64,000 nucleotides of DNA from Abditibacterium sp. (GCA_030448265.1 JAUJNG010000008.1:9169-73168); one strand, 5' to 3'; positions 1 to 7,836 are shown, counted from the stretch's first letter. A program made the numbers and translations. Notes: generated by a model not told the origin, from the letters alone.

Positions 1-426
1 ATGGCGAAGAAAGTTACAGGATTTATCAAGTTGCAGTTGCCGGCTGGCAAAGCAACGCCCGCGCCGCCGGTTGGCCCCGCGCTGGGTCAGCACGGTGTCA
101 ACATCATGCAGTTCGTCAAATCGTATAACGAGCAGACGGCAGCGCAAGAAGGCACCATCATTCCGGTGGAAATCACCGTTTATCAGGATCGTTCGTTCAC
201 CTTCATCACCAAAACGCCGCCTGCGGCGGATTTGCTGAAGAAAGCGGCGGGCATTCCCAAAGGTTCGGGCAACCCGCTCAAAACCAAAATCGGCACGGTT
301 TCCGAGGCGAAACTGCGCGAAATGGCCGAACTGAAAATGCCGGATTTGAACGCGCCCGACGTCGAGGGCGCGATGAAAATCCTCGCCGGAACCGCGCGTT
401 CAATGGGCATCGAAATCAAAGGTTAA
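1..426 (+). CDS. rplK: 50S ribosomal protein L11
   Basis: Complete L11 protein of 141 residues, the usual length. It forms the GTPase-associated centre of the large subunit with L10/L12 and 23S rRNA. The N-terminal domain (about residues 1-70) has the proline-rich [13 protein letters not shown] segment contacted by RelA and thiopeptides. The C-terminal RNA-binding domain (about 72-141) carries the KTPPAA and [10 protein letters not shown] motifs. The ATG is the first base of the window, so its ribosome binding site and any upstream secE/nusG lie outside. rplA follows 20 bases later in the same operon. Confidence 0.98.
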   Translation: MAKKVTGFIKLQLPAGKATPAPPVGPALGQHGVNIMQFVKSYNEQTAAQEGTIIPVEITVYQDRSFTFITKTPPAADLLKKAAGIPKGSGNPLKTKIGTVSEAKLREMAELKMPDLNAPDVEGAMKILAGTARSMGIEIKG

Positions 427-446
427 TCCAAAGGAGAACGGATATT

Positions 447-1139
447 ATGGCCACCAAACATGGCAAACGCTACCGCGCTCTCGCGGAGAAAGTTGATACG
501 TCCCGATATTACGCGCTGAACGACGCCATCGAACTCGTCAAGACGACTTCGAGCGCCAAATTCGACGAAAGCGTGGATGTCACGGTCGTTCTGGGCATCG
601 ACCCCAAAAAAGGCGACCAGCAGGTGCGCGGCACCATCACCCTGCCGCACGGCACCGGCAAAACGCCGCGCGTGGTTGCGATTGCGCGCGGTGAAGCGGC
701 GACTGCCGCCGAAGCCGCCGGAGCCGACGCCGTTGGCGCCGAAGACATCATCGAGCAGATTGATAAAGACGAACTGCAATTCGATGTTCTGGTCGCCACG
801 CCCGACATGATGCGTCTGCTGGCGCGTCTGGGCAAAAAACTGGGGCCGCGTATGCCCAACGCCAAATCGGGCACCGTCGGGCCGAACCTGGGCCAGATTG
901 TCGGCGACCGCAAAAAGGGTCAAATCGAATATCGCAACGAACCCAAAGCGGCGGTTGTGCATTCGATTATCGGCAAATCCAGCTTTGAACCGACGGCTCT
1001 GGTGGAAAACGCGAGCGCCTTGATTGGCGCGCTCAATCGCGCCAAACCTTCGGCATCGAAGGGCACTTATTTGAAATCGGTCACGCTTTCCTCGACGATG
1101 GGGCCTGGCGTCAAAGTCGATCCGGCGAGCCTGCGCTAA
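447..1139 (+). CDS. rplA: 50S ribosomal protein L1
   Basis: L1 of 230 residues, normal length. It binds 23S rRNA helices 76-78 to form the mobile L1 stalk, and in many bacteria it represses its own L11-L1 operon. The start [12 protein letters not shown] and the conserved segment [14 protein letters not shown] (about residues 131-144) identify it. The ATG at 447 is preceded by AAAGGAG, a good ribosome binding site. It lies 20 bases after rplK and 17 bases before rplJ, so the three are probably co-transcribed. Confidence 0.98.
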   Translation: MATKHGKRYRALAEKVDTSRYYALNDAIELVKTTSSAKFDESVDVTVVLGIDPKKGDQQVRGTITLPHGTGKTPRVVAIARGEAATAAEAAGADAVGAEDIIEQIDKDELQFDVLVATPDMMRLLARLGKKLGPRMPNAKSGTVGPNLGQIVGDRKKGQIEYRNEPKAAVVHSIIGKSSFEPTALVENASALIGALNRAKPSASKGTYLKSVTLSSTMGPGVKVDPASLR

Positions 1140-1156
1140 ACGCGAGGAGAATTATC

Positions 1157-1687
1157 ATGGTCGAAAAGAAATACAAAGACAAAGAAGCTCTCGTCGCCGA
1201 ACTGCGCGAGGATCTGGGACGCGCGACGGCGATTGTCATCACCGAATATCGCGGCCTCAAAGCCGGCGATCTGGTGAGCATTCGCAAAGACCTGCGCGGC
1301 GCCAATGTCGAACTGCGTGTGGTTAAAAATACCCTTTTGCGCCGCGCATCGGAAGGCATGGCGATTAACGACTTGGCGAACCAGCTTCAAGGCCCCAACG
1401 CCATCGCTCTGGCGTTTGGCGAGCCGACTGAAGCCGCCAAACTGCTCTCGGCCGGCGAAAAGCGGCTCGATCCGTTCAACCTCAAGGGCGGCGTGATCGA
1501 GAGTATGATCGTGGACGGCGCGCAGGTTTCGGCGATTGCCAAACTGCCGTCCAAACTGGAATTGCAGGCGAAAGCGGTCGGCGCCATTCAAGGCCCGCTC
1601 GCGGGATTGGTTTTCACTCTGCAAGGTGTCCTGTCGCAATTTGTGGGCACGTTGCAGGCGAAGGTAGAGCAGGAATCCGGCTCTTAA
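1157..1687 (+). CDS. rplJ: 50S ribosomal protein L10
   Basis: L10 of 176 residues. It anchors L7/L12 dimers to the ribosome: an N-terminal rRNA-binding domain (about residues 1-120, with ITEYRGLKAGDL and VVKNTLLRRA) and a C-terminal helix (about 140-176) that binds the L12 N-termini. AGGAG precedes the ATG. The gap from rplA is only 17 bases, so the long structured L10-binding leader that usually precedes rplJ has no room here. Any autoregulation would have to act elsewhere in the operon. Confidence 0.97.
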   Translation: MVEKKYKDKEALVAELREDLGRATAIVITEYRGLKAGDLVSIRKDLRGANVELRVVKNTLLRRASEGMAINDLANQLQGPNAIALAFGEPTEAAKLLSAGEKRLDPFNLKGGVIESMIVDGAQVSAIAKLPSKLELQAKAVGAIQGPLAGLVFTLQGVLSQFVGTLQAKVEQESGS

Positions 1688-1718
1688 TAACGGATTTAAC
1701 GCTTAATTTGGCTAACTG

Positions 1719-1739
1719 AGGCAATAGGCAACAGGCAAC
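1719..1739. repeat. three heptamer repeats between rplJ and rplL
   Basis: Three consecutive copies of a 7-base unit (AGGCAAT, AGGCAAC, AGGCAAC) lie in the 112-base gap between rplJ and rplL. A weak inverted counterpart may follow at about 1744-1763. It looks like a worn version of the heptamer-based elements found elsewhere in the window. Confidence 0.5.
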
Positions 1740-1799
1740 AGCTTGTGCCGATGTCCTACGCCTAAACTAACAGTTATCCTGCGAAAAGGAAAAAACATC

Positions 1800-2192
1800 A
1801 TGGCGAGTGAAAAAATTCAAGGTATTCTCGATACGGTCGGCGGACTGACCGTTCTCGAACTCAACGAGCTTGTCAAAGAGCTTCAGGAACAGTGGGGCGT
1901 CACGGCGGCTGTCGCGGCACCAATGGGCGGCGGTGGCGGCGGCGCGGCTGCCGATGCACCTGCGGCTGTCGAAGAGCAGACCGAGTTCACCGTCGTCCTG
2001 AAAGACGCGGGCGCTCAGAAGATTCAGGTCATCAAAGCGGTGCGCGAAGTCGTCGAGGGTCTGGGCCTCAAAGAAGCCAAAGACCTGGTGGACGGCGCTC
2101 CGGCGACCGTGAAAGAGGGCCTCACCAAAGAGGACGCTCAGAAGATGAAAGAAAAGCTCGAAGCCGCCGGTGCGGGCGTCGAAGTCAAATAA
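1800..2192 (+). CDS. rplL: 50S ribosomal protein L7/L12
   Basis: L7/L12 of 130 residues, the flexible stalk protein that recruits elongation and release factors. The N-terminal dimerisation domain (about 1-32) binds L10. A short alanine/glycine hinge with six glycines in a row follows (about 40-55), then the C-terminal factor-binding domain (about 60-130, with [28 protein letters not shown]). The ATG at 1800 was chosen because it starts the conserved N-terminus and follows GAAAAGGAAAA; an in-frame ATG further upstream would add an unrelated tail. A terminator follows, and no rpoB comes after it. Confidence 0.97.
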   Translation: MASEKIQGILDTVGGLTVLELNELVKELQEQWGVTAAVAAPMGGGGGGAAADAPAAVEEQTEFTVVLKDAGAQKIQVIKAVREVVEGLGLKEAKDLVDGAPATVKEGLTKEDAQKMKEKLEAAGAGVEVK

Positions 2193-2210
2193 TTTCATTT
2201 TCACACGAGA

Positions 2211-2242
2211 AAAACGCGGCAGAGAAATCTGCCGCGTTTTTT
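2211..2242 (+). terminator. Rho-independent terminator of the rplK-rplL operon
   Basis: An 11-base-pair stem (AACGCGGCAGA with TCTGCCGCGTT) closes a GAAA tetraloop and is followed by a run of six T. It sits 18 bases after the rplL stop codon. Confidence 0.9.
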
Positions 2243-2281
2243 GCGTTTGAAGTCGCTCCATCTTTGCTGTAATCTCAAAGC

Positions 2282-2506
2282 ATGAATTACGAGGACATCA
2301 TCACCATCGGGCCGGACAAACGGGGTGGCAAGCCCTGCATTCGCGGGCTGCGAATCACGGTTTATGATGTTCTGGATTATCTGGCATCCGATATGAGCGA
2401 GGCCGAAATTCTGGCCGATTTCCCCGACCTCACCCACGAAGATATTCGCGCCTGCCTCGCCTTCGCCGCCGACCGTGAGCGCAGGTTGTTTCTGGTTGCG
2501 GCATGA
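2282..2506 (+). CDS. DUF433 antitoxin-like protein
   Basis: Small protein of 74 residues of the DUF433 family, a winged-helix-like antitoxin commonly encoded just before a PIN-like DUF5615 toxin. Typical features are the GGKPCIRGLRITVYDVLDYLA core (about residues 17-37), a short helix with SEAEILADFPDLTHEDI, and a terminal helix rich in Ala and Arg. It would neutralise the downstream protein and probably bind its own promoter. Its last four bases overlap the next start codon, giving tight coupling. Family assignment is firm; activity as a toxin-antitoxin pair is inferred from the family and the gene order. Confidence 0.85.
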   Translation: MNYEDIITIGPDKRGGKPCIRGLRITVYDVLDYLASDMSEAEILADFPDLTHEDIRACLAFAADRERRLFLVAA

Positions 2507-2835
2507 AACTTCTCTTCGACCAAAATTTATCGCATCACCTGGTCGAAGCGTTGGCCGATGTCTACCCCGATTGTCAACACGTTCGCAATGTCGGTCTCAA
2601 AGCGTCGCCCGACACCCAAGTTTGGAATTTCGCTCGCAGCAACGGCTATACGATTGTCTCCAAGGATGCTGATTTCTATCAACGGAGTTTGCTGCTGAGT
2701 TTTCCTCCCAAAGTCATCTGGTTGAAATTGGGGAATTGTTCAACGCAGGCGGTTGAGCAACTTCCGCGCGTTCATTGGGAAGATGTGCAAGAATTTGATG
2801 TCGATGGTGAAGCGACTTTTCTTATCTTGTCGTGA
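2503..2835 (+). CDS. DUF5615 PIN-like toxin
   Basis: Protein of 110 residues of the DUF5615 (Mut7-C/PIN-like) family. It starts MKLLFDQNLSHHLVEAL with an early acidic residue (Asp6) and a later SKDADFYQR segment (about residues 49-57), the acidic positions expected of a PIN nuclease metal site. In this family the protein is the predicted ribonuclease toxin of the DUF433 pair. The start ATG overlaps the end of the antitoxin gene. The pair sits directly after the ribosomal operon, where many bacteria have rpoB. Confidence 0.83.
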   Translation: MKLLFDQNLSHHLVEALADVYPDCQHVRNVGLKASPDTQVWNFARSNGYTIVSKDADFYQRSLLLSFPPKVIWLKLGNCSTQAVEQLPRVHWEDVQEFDVDGEATFLILS

Positions 2836-2886
2836 AAAGAGGACGTTGCGGAAAGAGACGAAACAATTTTGTAGAATCAAATTCAA

Positions 2887-3330
2887 ATGTCTACCAAATC
2901 CACTATCGCTCACGGCCCAAATTTCCATCTGTATAACGAAGCGCTTGACGAAAGCAACGTATATCTTGAAGTGGAGGAGACGCAATTTGAAGCGGGTTAT
3001 AATCGTGTTATGGTGCCGATTCCCGTTCATATTTGGGAGGTTATTCGCCAATACGCCGGTATTGACTTAAGTTATGCCGACAAAACAGATGAAGAACTCA
3101 GGCAATATGTTGAAGAGGAAGTTGACAAACGCATCAAAAACTATGGGGAGGCCGGTGAAAAGGTAAGAGGATTGATCTCTTTATCGGGTGCGATAGCCTT
3201 TGGTGCGGCAGATGAGCCGAAAGCACAACAGGTTGCCCAGGGCATCGCTTATTTCACCCAAGTGCGCGAACATCAGGCCCAAGTCAAGCAGGCTATTCAC
3301 GAACTGGAACAAATGAACAGGCGAAAGTAA
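2887..3330 (+). CDS. conserved-looking hypothetical protein, 147 residues
   Basis: I do not recognise this protein. It has no signal peptide or membrane segment. Residues about 20-60 look like a compact strand-rich region (VYLEVEETQFEAGYN). Charged helices follow (DKTDEELRQYVEEEVDKRIKNYG), with a helical, glutamine-rich C-terminus (about 115-147). It follows the toxin-antitoxin pair by 51 bases and precedes a tiny open frame of a different type, so the two may form another small accessory pair. The ATG at 2887 is the first in frame; no strong ribosome binding site is visible. Confidence 0.6.
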   Translation: MSTKSTIAHGPNFHLYNEALDESNVYLEVEETQFEAGYNRVMVPIPVHIWEVIRQYAGIDLSYADKTDEELRQYVEEEVDKRIKNYGEAGEKVRGLISLSGAIAFGAADEPKAQQVAQGIAYFTQVREHQAQVKQAIHELEQMNRRK

Positions 3331-3387
3331 AATTACAGATGAAATGGCACTTTCACCCCCCTGACATCCTTTATCCGTGCTCTCAAT

Positions 3388-3504
3388 ATGGGCGGCATGG
3401 TTTGGGAAGGTAAAGACGAATACGAAACACTGGACGCGGCTTTTCAAGATTTGGAGCAAAGTCTTAGGCAGTGGATGCAAGGGGAAGTCATAGAGCCAAA
3501 GTAA
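3388..3504 (+). CDS. small open frame, 38 residues (type resembling short accessory proteins)
   Basis: Short frame of 38 residues starting MGGMVWEGKDEYETLDAAF and ending in a helix with DLEQSLRQWM. The frame stays open upstream to about 3343, and the extra residues (TPLTSFIRALN) read like protein, so a non-ATG start such as CTG at 3361 is possible. The pattern of a Gly-Gly-x-Val-Trp-Glu-Gly turn followed by an acidic helix resembles short conserved proteins found near toxin-antitoxin and PIN genes in cyanobacteria; this comes from memory and was not searched. It lies 57 bases after the 147-residue gene and may belong with it. Confidence 0.4.
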   Translation: MGGMVWEGKDEYETLDAAFQDLEQSLRQWMQGEVIEPK

Positions 3505-3585
3505 GACGCCTCGCACGGGACGGTAACGGGCGAGATTTCCTTCAACGTCGGCGTAGGCCGCTCCCATCTTGAAGATGAGAAAATG

Positions 3586-3616
3586 AAACGGCGCTTCGCA
3601 GTGAAGCGCCGTTTTT
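3586..3616 (+). terminator. Rho-independent terminator
   Basis: Stem ACGGCGCTTC with GAAGCGCCGT, a 5-base loop and a T5 run. It closes the accessory genes at 2282-3504 and lies 43 bases before the FHA gene. Confidence 0.85.
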
Positions 3617-3658
3617 CGCTTTCGCAGTCGCCCGCGAAATTTGCTGCAAACTGGGGCT

Positions 3659-4906
3659 ATGACCGATTTTCTAACGCGATTTTCCGCGCTTTCCTCGCCC
3701 GCCACTCTCAAAACCCTCGACGTGGGCGCGCTGGGCGGTCTGGCGGCGTTTTTCGTGACCGAGCCGTTTGGAAATCACGATGCCCCAGGCGGTTTTTTCG
3801 AGGCGTTGTGGGGAACGGCGCTGTGGTCGGGCGCCATCGGCGTGGTTCTGGGCGCGATTCTGCTCGCCTACGACAATTTCAACTCGCTGCGCGGGCAGTG
3901 GCACCGCGATCTACTGCCCGCCATTCCGACTTTTGGGATTTTGGGAATGCTGGGCGGCGCGGCAGGGCAGATTTTCTATTCGCTCTTGCAAACGCCATCG
4001 CTCGATGCCGTAATGCGCGCCGGCGGCTGGGCGTTGATGGGCGCGGGCATCGGCTTGGGCATTGGCACGCTGCGCCGCGATGCCGTGCAAGCCTCGCGCG
4101 GCGCGTGGGGCGGACTGCTGGGCGGTTTTTTGGGCGGGTTTTTGTTCAACGGCCTCGCTCTGGTGTCGGATGCGGGCGGCGGCACGTTGTCGCGTCTGGT
4201 CGGGCTGGCTTTGACGGGCGCCGCGATTGCGTTCGGACGGCAATTCGTGCAGGAAGTCCTCAAAACGGCGTGGCTGCTGGGCATTTCGACCGGCCCTTAC
4301 GAAGGAAAAGAAGCGCCGCTCACCAAAAATCGCGTTTCGGTCGGGCGCGACGCCAGCAACGACATCGCGCTGTTCCGCGATGAAAGCGTGCCGCCGCATC
4401 TGGGCGCACTGGTTTTTGAAAATGGAAACTGGAAATGGAGCGGCCAGAGCGCCAAAATTGACGGGGTTGCAACCCCCGACGCGATTTTAAAGCCGAATTC
4501 GATCATTGAATTCGGTGCTGCGAAGTTCCGCTTTCTCGACCGTTCGCGCCACGACAACGCCATTCCTGTTGCGTCGCCTCAGGTTGCGGCGGCGCCGGTG
4601 CGTTTGAGACTGCGCCCGCTCGCGCCTGAAGCGCAGTGGCCGATTTTGGAACTGCAAGACGGCCAAACTGAAGCCTCGATTGGCCGCGCGCCGACCTGCG
4701 ATTTCGTGCTTTCTGCCGCGACGGTTTCCTCGCAGCACGCGAGGTTGTTCCGCAACAGCGCCGGTTTGCAGCTACGCGACGACCATTCCACCAACGGAAC
4801 CTCCCTTAACGGCCAGAAAATCGCGCCGCAAACTGCCGTGACGTTGCGCGAAGGCGACCGCGTGAAATTTGGCGAAGTCGAATACAGGGTGGAGGCACGC
4901 GCGTAG
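3659..4906 (+). CDS. membrane protein with two C-terminal FHA domains
   Basis: Protein of 415 residues. The N-terminal half (about 15-215) is a set of glycine-rich hydrophobic segments, probably five or six membrane helices, with many small-residue packing motifs. Two forkhead-associated domains follow. The first (about 225-295) has VGRDASNDI but lacks the usual Ser-x-x-His. The second (about 340-412) is canonical, with SIGRAPTCDF, SSQHARL and HSTNGTSLNG, so it should bind phosphothreonine peptides. The start at 3659 (MTDFL) is preceded by CTGGGG. It may gather phosphorylated partners at the membrane; no kinase gene lies in the window. Confidence 0.85.
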   Translation: MTDFLTRFSALSSPATLKTLDVGALGGLAAFFVTEPFGNHDAPGGFFEALWGTALWSGAIGVVLGAILLAYDNFNSLRGQWHRDLLPAIPTFGILGMLGGAAGQIFYSLLQTPSLDAVMRAGGWALMGAGIGLGIGTLRRDAVQASRGAWGGLLGGFLGGFLFNGLALVSDAGGGTLSRLVGLALTGAAIAFGRQFVQEVLKTAWLLGISTGPYEGKEAPLTKNRVSVGRDASNDIALFRDESVPPHLGALVFENGNWKWSGQSAKIDGVATPDAILKPNSIIEFGAAKFRFLDRSRHDNAIPVASPQVAAAPVRLRLRPLAPEAQWPILELQDGQTEASIGRAPTCDFVLSAATVSSQHARLFRNSAGLQLRDDHSTNGTSLNGQKIAPQTAVTLREGDRVKFGEVEYRVEARA

Positions 4907-5078
4907 GAGCAAGTTCAAGAGCGACTTGCGCTGAGAAGCTCCATGAACTCAAGAACATCTCCACTTTGTTTTGTGGTCTTTGTTAAGCACCGCTACGGTC
5001 TCACACGCCCACAACTGGTTCATCCCTGCGGGCTGCCACTTGACGCAACCCTTATGAGGCACACTTTAAACCACAACG

Positions 5079-5213
5079 CGGTTCTCAGATGAGTTAATTG
5101 GGCGGGTTCGTAGGGACATGGCCTGCCATGTCCTTGGAAAGCCTCGCACTGAGTCGAAGGACATGGCAGGCCATGTCCCTACCAACCTATCATTTCATTT
5201 GAGAACCGCATTA
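5079..5213. repeat. MITE-like palindromic element, about 135 bp
   Basis: The ends are imperfect inverted repeats built on GCGGTTCTCA-ATGA. Inside is a second inverted pair, GTAGGGACATGGCCTGCCAT against its complement, each copy itself partly self-complementary (ATGGC-GCCAT). No reading frame is present. The form suggests a non-autonomous mobile element or a complex RNA hairpin. It lies between the converging FHA gene and rnpB. Confidence 0.7.
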
Positions 5214-5215
5214 AG

Positions 5216-5240
5216 CAGCGCCCCAGGTATTGGGGCGCTG
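5216..5240 (-). terminator. hairpin downstream of rnpB
   Basis: A perfect 10-11 bp stem (CAGCGCCCCA with TGGGGCGCTG) lies 42 bases past the 3' end of rnpB on the minus strand. The following T-run is weak, so factor-independent termination is only probable. Confidence 0.55.
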
Positions 5241-5281
5241 TTGGGTGGAACACTTGTCATTCCTGTAGAACTGGTCAAGTG

Positions 5282-5738
5282 AAGCGCTGGCCTGTAAGCC
5301 GGATTCTGTGACGCCCGAAACTTACGTTTCACGCGCCGATGATCATTTCTCTGCCGCCGCGATTGCTCGCGCCGTGACGGGAAGGATTTCTCCTCCCCGC
5401 AGCGACCAACCCGAAAACTCGGCGGGCCGCGTCATCGTTTTCTGCTTGGTCTTGCACCAGACGGAGGTTGCCTTGACACACGATGTCGCCACCATGCCGG
5501 TGCGCTCTTACCGCACCTTTTCACCCTTTCCTTCGAGTGCGGAGTTAAGAATGCGGAATCAAATCACTCCGCATTCCGCATTCTTAACTCCGCACTCGAA
5601 AGTGGTTTGTTTCTGTGGCCCTGTTCCGCGCTTTGAATTTGCTTCTCGCGGGTCGCCGTTAGCGACCGTCCTGCCCTGTGGTGTCCGGACTTTCCTCACG
5701 ATTTGAAACCAAACCGCGCGATCATCCGGCCAACGCTT
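5282..5738 (-). ncRNA. rnpB: RNase P RNA, class A
   Basis: Catalytic RNA that matures tRNA 5' ends. Read on the minus strand it has the hallmark GAGGAAAGTCCGGACACC followed by ACAGGGCAGGA near the 5' end, the central GGTGCGGTAAGAGCGCACCG, and the 3' ACAGAATCCGGCTTACAGG. The termini AAGCGTTGGCC and GGCCAGCGCTT pair over 11 bases as helix P1 and set the boundaries. The length is about 457 bases, long for class A, because helix P12 carries a repeat insertion at 5532-5600. The next upstream minus-strand gene ends only 5 bases before it, so the promoter probably lies inside that gene. Confidence 0.95.
5532..5600. repeat. heptamer inverted repeat forming the P12 arm of RNase P RNA
   Basis: Two perfectly complementary 28-base arms (5532-5559 and 5573-5600) flank a 13-base loop. 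Each arm consists of imperfect 7-base units (GCGGAGT, TAAGAAT, GCGGAAT). It lies between the J11/12 side and the AAGGGTGAAAAGGTGCGG segment, exactly where helix P12 is expected. It should fold as a long extension and leave the catalytic core intact. Confidence 0.88.
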
Positions 5739-5743
5739 CAGCT

Positions 5744-6172
5744 TTATTTTAACGATTTCGGCGCTTTGAAGTGCGCTTTGACGGCGGGCAGGTTGAAATA
5801 GATGAGAGTAAAAACGCACAGCGCCGCGTCGAACCAATGCAAAAGCGGGGGCGATTTCGAGGCGAATTCTCCCAAAACGTCGGCGGGAAGGAAATAGAGC
5901 GGCAAAACCAGCGCGGTGAGATAGAGGGTGACTAAACGCGCCCAATTCGCGCCGCGCCACACGAAATACGCGGATAGAAGCGAGAGAACTATGATAATTC
6001 CGTCCGAGATTGCCGCTTCAAGCCGCGAAACTGCGGGGTCGCGCGGGTAGAAAAGCAGATAGAAAACCAGCGACGCCAGGCTCAACACCAACCAGAGGTT
6101 CAATCCAAGCGGCGCGCTTTTCGCGCCCTGCGGCGGCGCGAGCGGCGGCACTTCAGGAATGGGTGGTTTCAT
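5744..6172 (-). CDS. small integral membrane protein, 142 residues
   Basis: Hypothetical protein with a proline-rich cytoplasmic start (residues 1-22) and four predicted membrane helices (about 25-43, 55-72, 80-98 and 110-128). No catalytic motif is visible and I cannot name a family. Its start overlaps the end of the upstream HD hydrolase gene by four bases (ATGA type), so the two are translationally coupled. Its stop codon lies just 5 bases before rnpB. Confidence 0.75.
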   Translation of the reverse strand: MKPPIPEVPPLAPPQGAKSAPLGLNLWLVLSLASLVFYLLFYPRDPAVSRLEAAISDGIIIVLSLLSAYFVWRGANWARLVTLYLTALVLPLYFLPADVLGEFASKSPPLLHWFDAALCVFTLIYFNLPAVKAHFKAPKSLK

Positions 6173-6624
6173 AGCTTTTCGTTTTTCAATTCCAGCAAGA
6201 ACTGCCGCGCGATGCGATATTTTTCCAACCGCATTTCGTCTTTTTCGGTTGGGTTAGCGATGCGCCATAAATCCAGATTATCCGTCAAATCGCCGATTTT
6301 AACGCGCCGCGCGACGGGATTCTCTGCCACACGCCGAATCGCCCGCATATAATCCTCTTTTTCATCGGCGCGCTTGGTGAGGGCATCGACCGCCGCGACA
6401 ACCTCTTCCGAAAAGCCCATCGCGCGCAAATCAGCGAAGGACACTTCGCAGTCCTCGACGACATCGTGCAAAACCGCCGCGATGCGCTCGGTTTCCGATG
6501 CCTCGCGGCCCAAACTCATCATGACGCGAAGCGGGTGCAAAATGTAGGGCGCGCCCGCTTTGTCGATCTGGCCTTTGTGCGACAACGCGGCGAGGGAAAT
6601 AGCGTCTTCAAGAGTTGGTTTCAT
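6169..6624 (-). CDS. HD-domain hydrolase of the RelA/SpoT (MESH1-like) type
   Basis: Stand-alone metal-dependent HD phosphohydrolase of about 151 residues. It resembles the hydrolase half of RelA/SpoT and small alarmone hydrolases, which remove the 3' pyrophosphate of (p)ppGpp. Motifs in order are LSHKGQ, GAPYILHPLRV with the first metal histidine, VLHDVVED with the HD pair (about residues 50-57), and KIGDLTDNL (about 108-116) with the last metal aspartate. No synthetase domain is attached. The start at 6624 (MKPTLEDA) is preferred over an ATG seven codons upstream because the conserved helix begins there. It is coupled to the membrane protein gene downstream; the true substrate is unknown. 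Confidence 0.82.
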   Translation of the reverse strand: MKPTLEDAISLAALSHKGQIDKAGAPYILHPLRVMMSLGREASETERIAAVLHDVVEDCEVSFADLRAMGFSEEVVAAVDALTKRADEKEDYMRAIRRVAENPVARRVKIGDLTDNLDLWRIANPTEKDEMRLEKYRIARQFLLELKNEKL

Positions 6625-6691
6625 GCTTTGACTCAGCTTACGCAACCAGAGGATTTCGGCTCACAAACTCCTAAAAAAGGCCCAGATGCGA

Positions 6692-6730
6692 CAAAAAAAC
6701 AACGGCGCGAACCTTTCGCGCCGTTGTTTC
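6692..6730 (-). terminator. Rho-independent terminator of the prepilin gene
   Basis: On the minus strand a 14 bp stem (AACAACGGCGCGAA with TTCGCGCCGTTGTT) is followed by a run of seven T. It lies just after the stop codon at 6747. Confidence 0.9.
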
Positions 6731-6746
6731 GAAATCAGCTTTGAAT

Positions 6747-7634
6747 TTAGTTGCAGCCTTGCTTGAACGGATCCCAAATGCTGTTGGTGCCACCCACCTT
6801 CAAATCTTGATCTACGGAAATTCTGCTATACGGCAAAGCCTTGACGTGGCCATCCATGAAGATGGTGTTGATGGTTTCCATGTGCCGCGCTTTGCCCAGC
6901 GCCAACGCCTGTTCATCGGTCGGCCTTCCGCTTGGTGCGAAGAGGTTGGAATTGCCGAAGTTTTTCCAATAGACTCTGTGATCGCGCGAGGGCTCGTAAA
7001 TGTCCCCTTTCAGTGTGCAGGGTTCCGAGCGGCTGGCGCCCAGGGGCAGAATGTTGTAATAACTGGCATCTACCATCGCTACCGTGTTTGCGGGTTCTAC
7101 AACCCGTGCCAGAGGGAGGCCAGGTGGCGAAGTCATCACTCCAAGAGAAAATTGAGCCGCACGCAGCGAGTAGTTACTGGCAGCATAAGAGTTTTGTCCG
7201 CCGTAGCTTTGGAAGTTATCTCCCACCGCCGTATTGACACCGTCTTTGTCGATATTGACCCAGGATCCTGGTTTGGAGGGGCAAGCGAAAATTTGATAGT
7301 TCTTGACGTAAGGCTGAAGCATTTGGCTGAAGAATGTTGTTCCATCCGTCACGCTTCCCGTGCCTGCCTCATCAGCGAATGGATTTCGTGTGCCAATGCG
7401 ATAAGCGACACCGATCTCATCATAATCCTGGGAATATTGCATCATTCCCAGCCCGATTTGCTTCATATTCGACTGGCACGACGAGCGCTGTGCATTCTGT
7501 TTGGCGCGCCCGAAAACGGGAAACAGGATCGCGGCGAGAATTGCAATTATGGCTATAACGACCAAGAGTTCAATGAGTGTAAACGCTTTTTTTGCGACGC
7601 GTGGCGCCGTTTGGGGCGAAAAAGAGTGGGGCAT
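6747..7634 (-). CDS. DUF1559 prepilin-like protein with H-X9-DG motif
   Basis: Pseudopilin-like secreted protein of about 295 residues. The start at 7634 gives a basic leader and the type IV prepilin cleavage motif [19 protein letters not shown] (about residues 15-33). Prepilin peptidase should cut before the Phe, leaving an N-terminal helix that anchors in a pilus-like fibre. A short conserved segment ([21 protein letters not shown]) follows. The C-terminus carries [12 protein letters not shown], the H-X9-DG signature typical of Planctomycetes and Armatimonadota. An earlier in-frame ATG at 7715 would add 27 residues unlike a prepilin leader. The gene stands alone with its own terminator. Confidence 0.9.
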   Translation of the reverse strand: MPHSFSPQTAPRVAKKAFTLIELLVVIAIIAILAAILFPVFGRAKQNAQRSSCQSNMKQIGLGMMQYSQDYDEIGVAYRIGTRNPFADEAGTGSVTDGTTFFSQMLQPYVKNYQIFACPSKPGSWVNIDKDGVNTAVGDNFQSYGGQNSYAASNYSLRAAQFSLGVMTSPPGLPLARVVEPANTVAMVDASYYNILPLGASRSEPCTLKGDIYEPSRDHRVYWKNFGNSNLFAPSGRPTDEQALALGKARHMETINTIFMDGHVKALPYSRISVDQDLKVGGTNSIWDPFKQGCN

Positions 7635-7723
7635 GGTAAAAATCTTCGAAACGACACTTGCAGTTGGTTTGCCAACTGGCGCTAAGGTTACTTCTGCCGT
7701 GTTAAATCTATTCAAAGGACAGG

Positions 7724-7834
7724 TTAAATCTCGATTTCACGCGCCCAATGATCCCGTAAATGTTTCGCCGTGCTGATTCCAATAACGCACTCGCCCTCAA
7801 CACGCATCATCAGTTCAACAGCACCAAGCCCCAC
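7724..7834 (-). pseudogene. possible remnant of an acyl-carrier-like protein
   Basis: A 36-residue reading from a GTG at 7834, starting 2 bases after the macro-domain stop, gives a sequence with VELMMRVEGECVIGIS followed by [12 protein letters not shown]. It resembles helix II to helix III of carrier proteins of the DUF1493/acyl carrier type (a Val-Glu-Leu-x-Met-x-Val-Glu run, then a glycine-isoleucine turn and a second helix). The Asp-Ser phosphopantetheine site that should precede it is absent, so it would be a decayed fragment. The similarity was judged by eye. Confidence 0.35.
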
Positions 7835-7836
7835 TT

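Larger units (their letters stand above)
4907..5281. other. gene-free stretch holding a MITE-like palindrome and a hairpin
   Basis: No coding region is supported. The first 170 bases show nothing recognisable. The rest is the palindromic element at 5079-5213 and the hairpin at 5216-5240 that probably ends rnpB. Confidence 0.7.

Noticed and set aside
1140..1156. L10 leader controlling rplJL
   Set aside because: Only 17 bases separate rplA and rplJ, too short for the structured leader.
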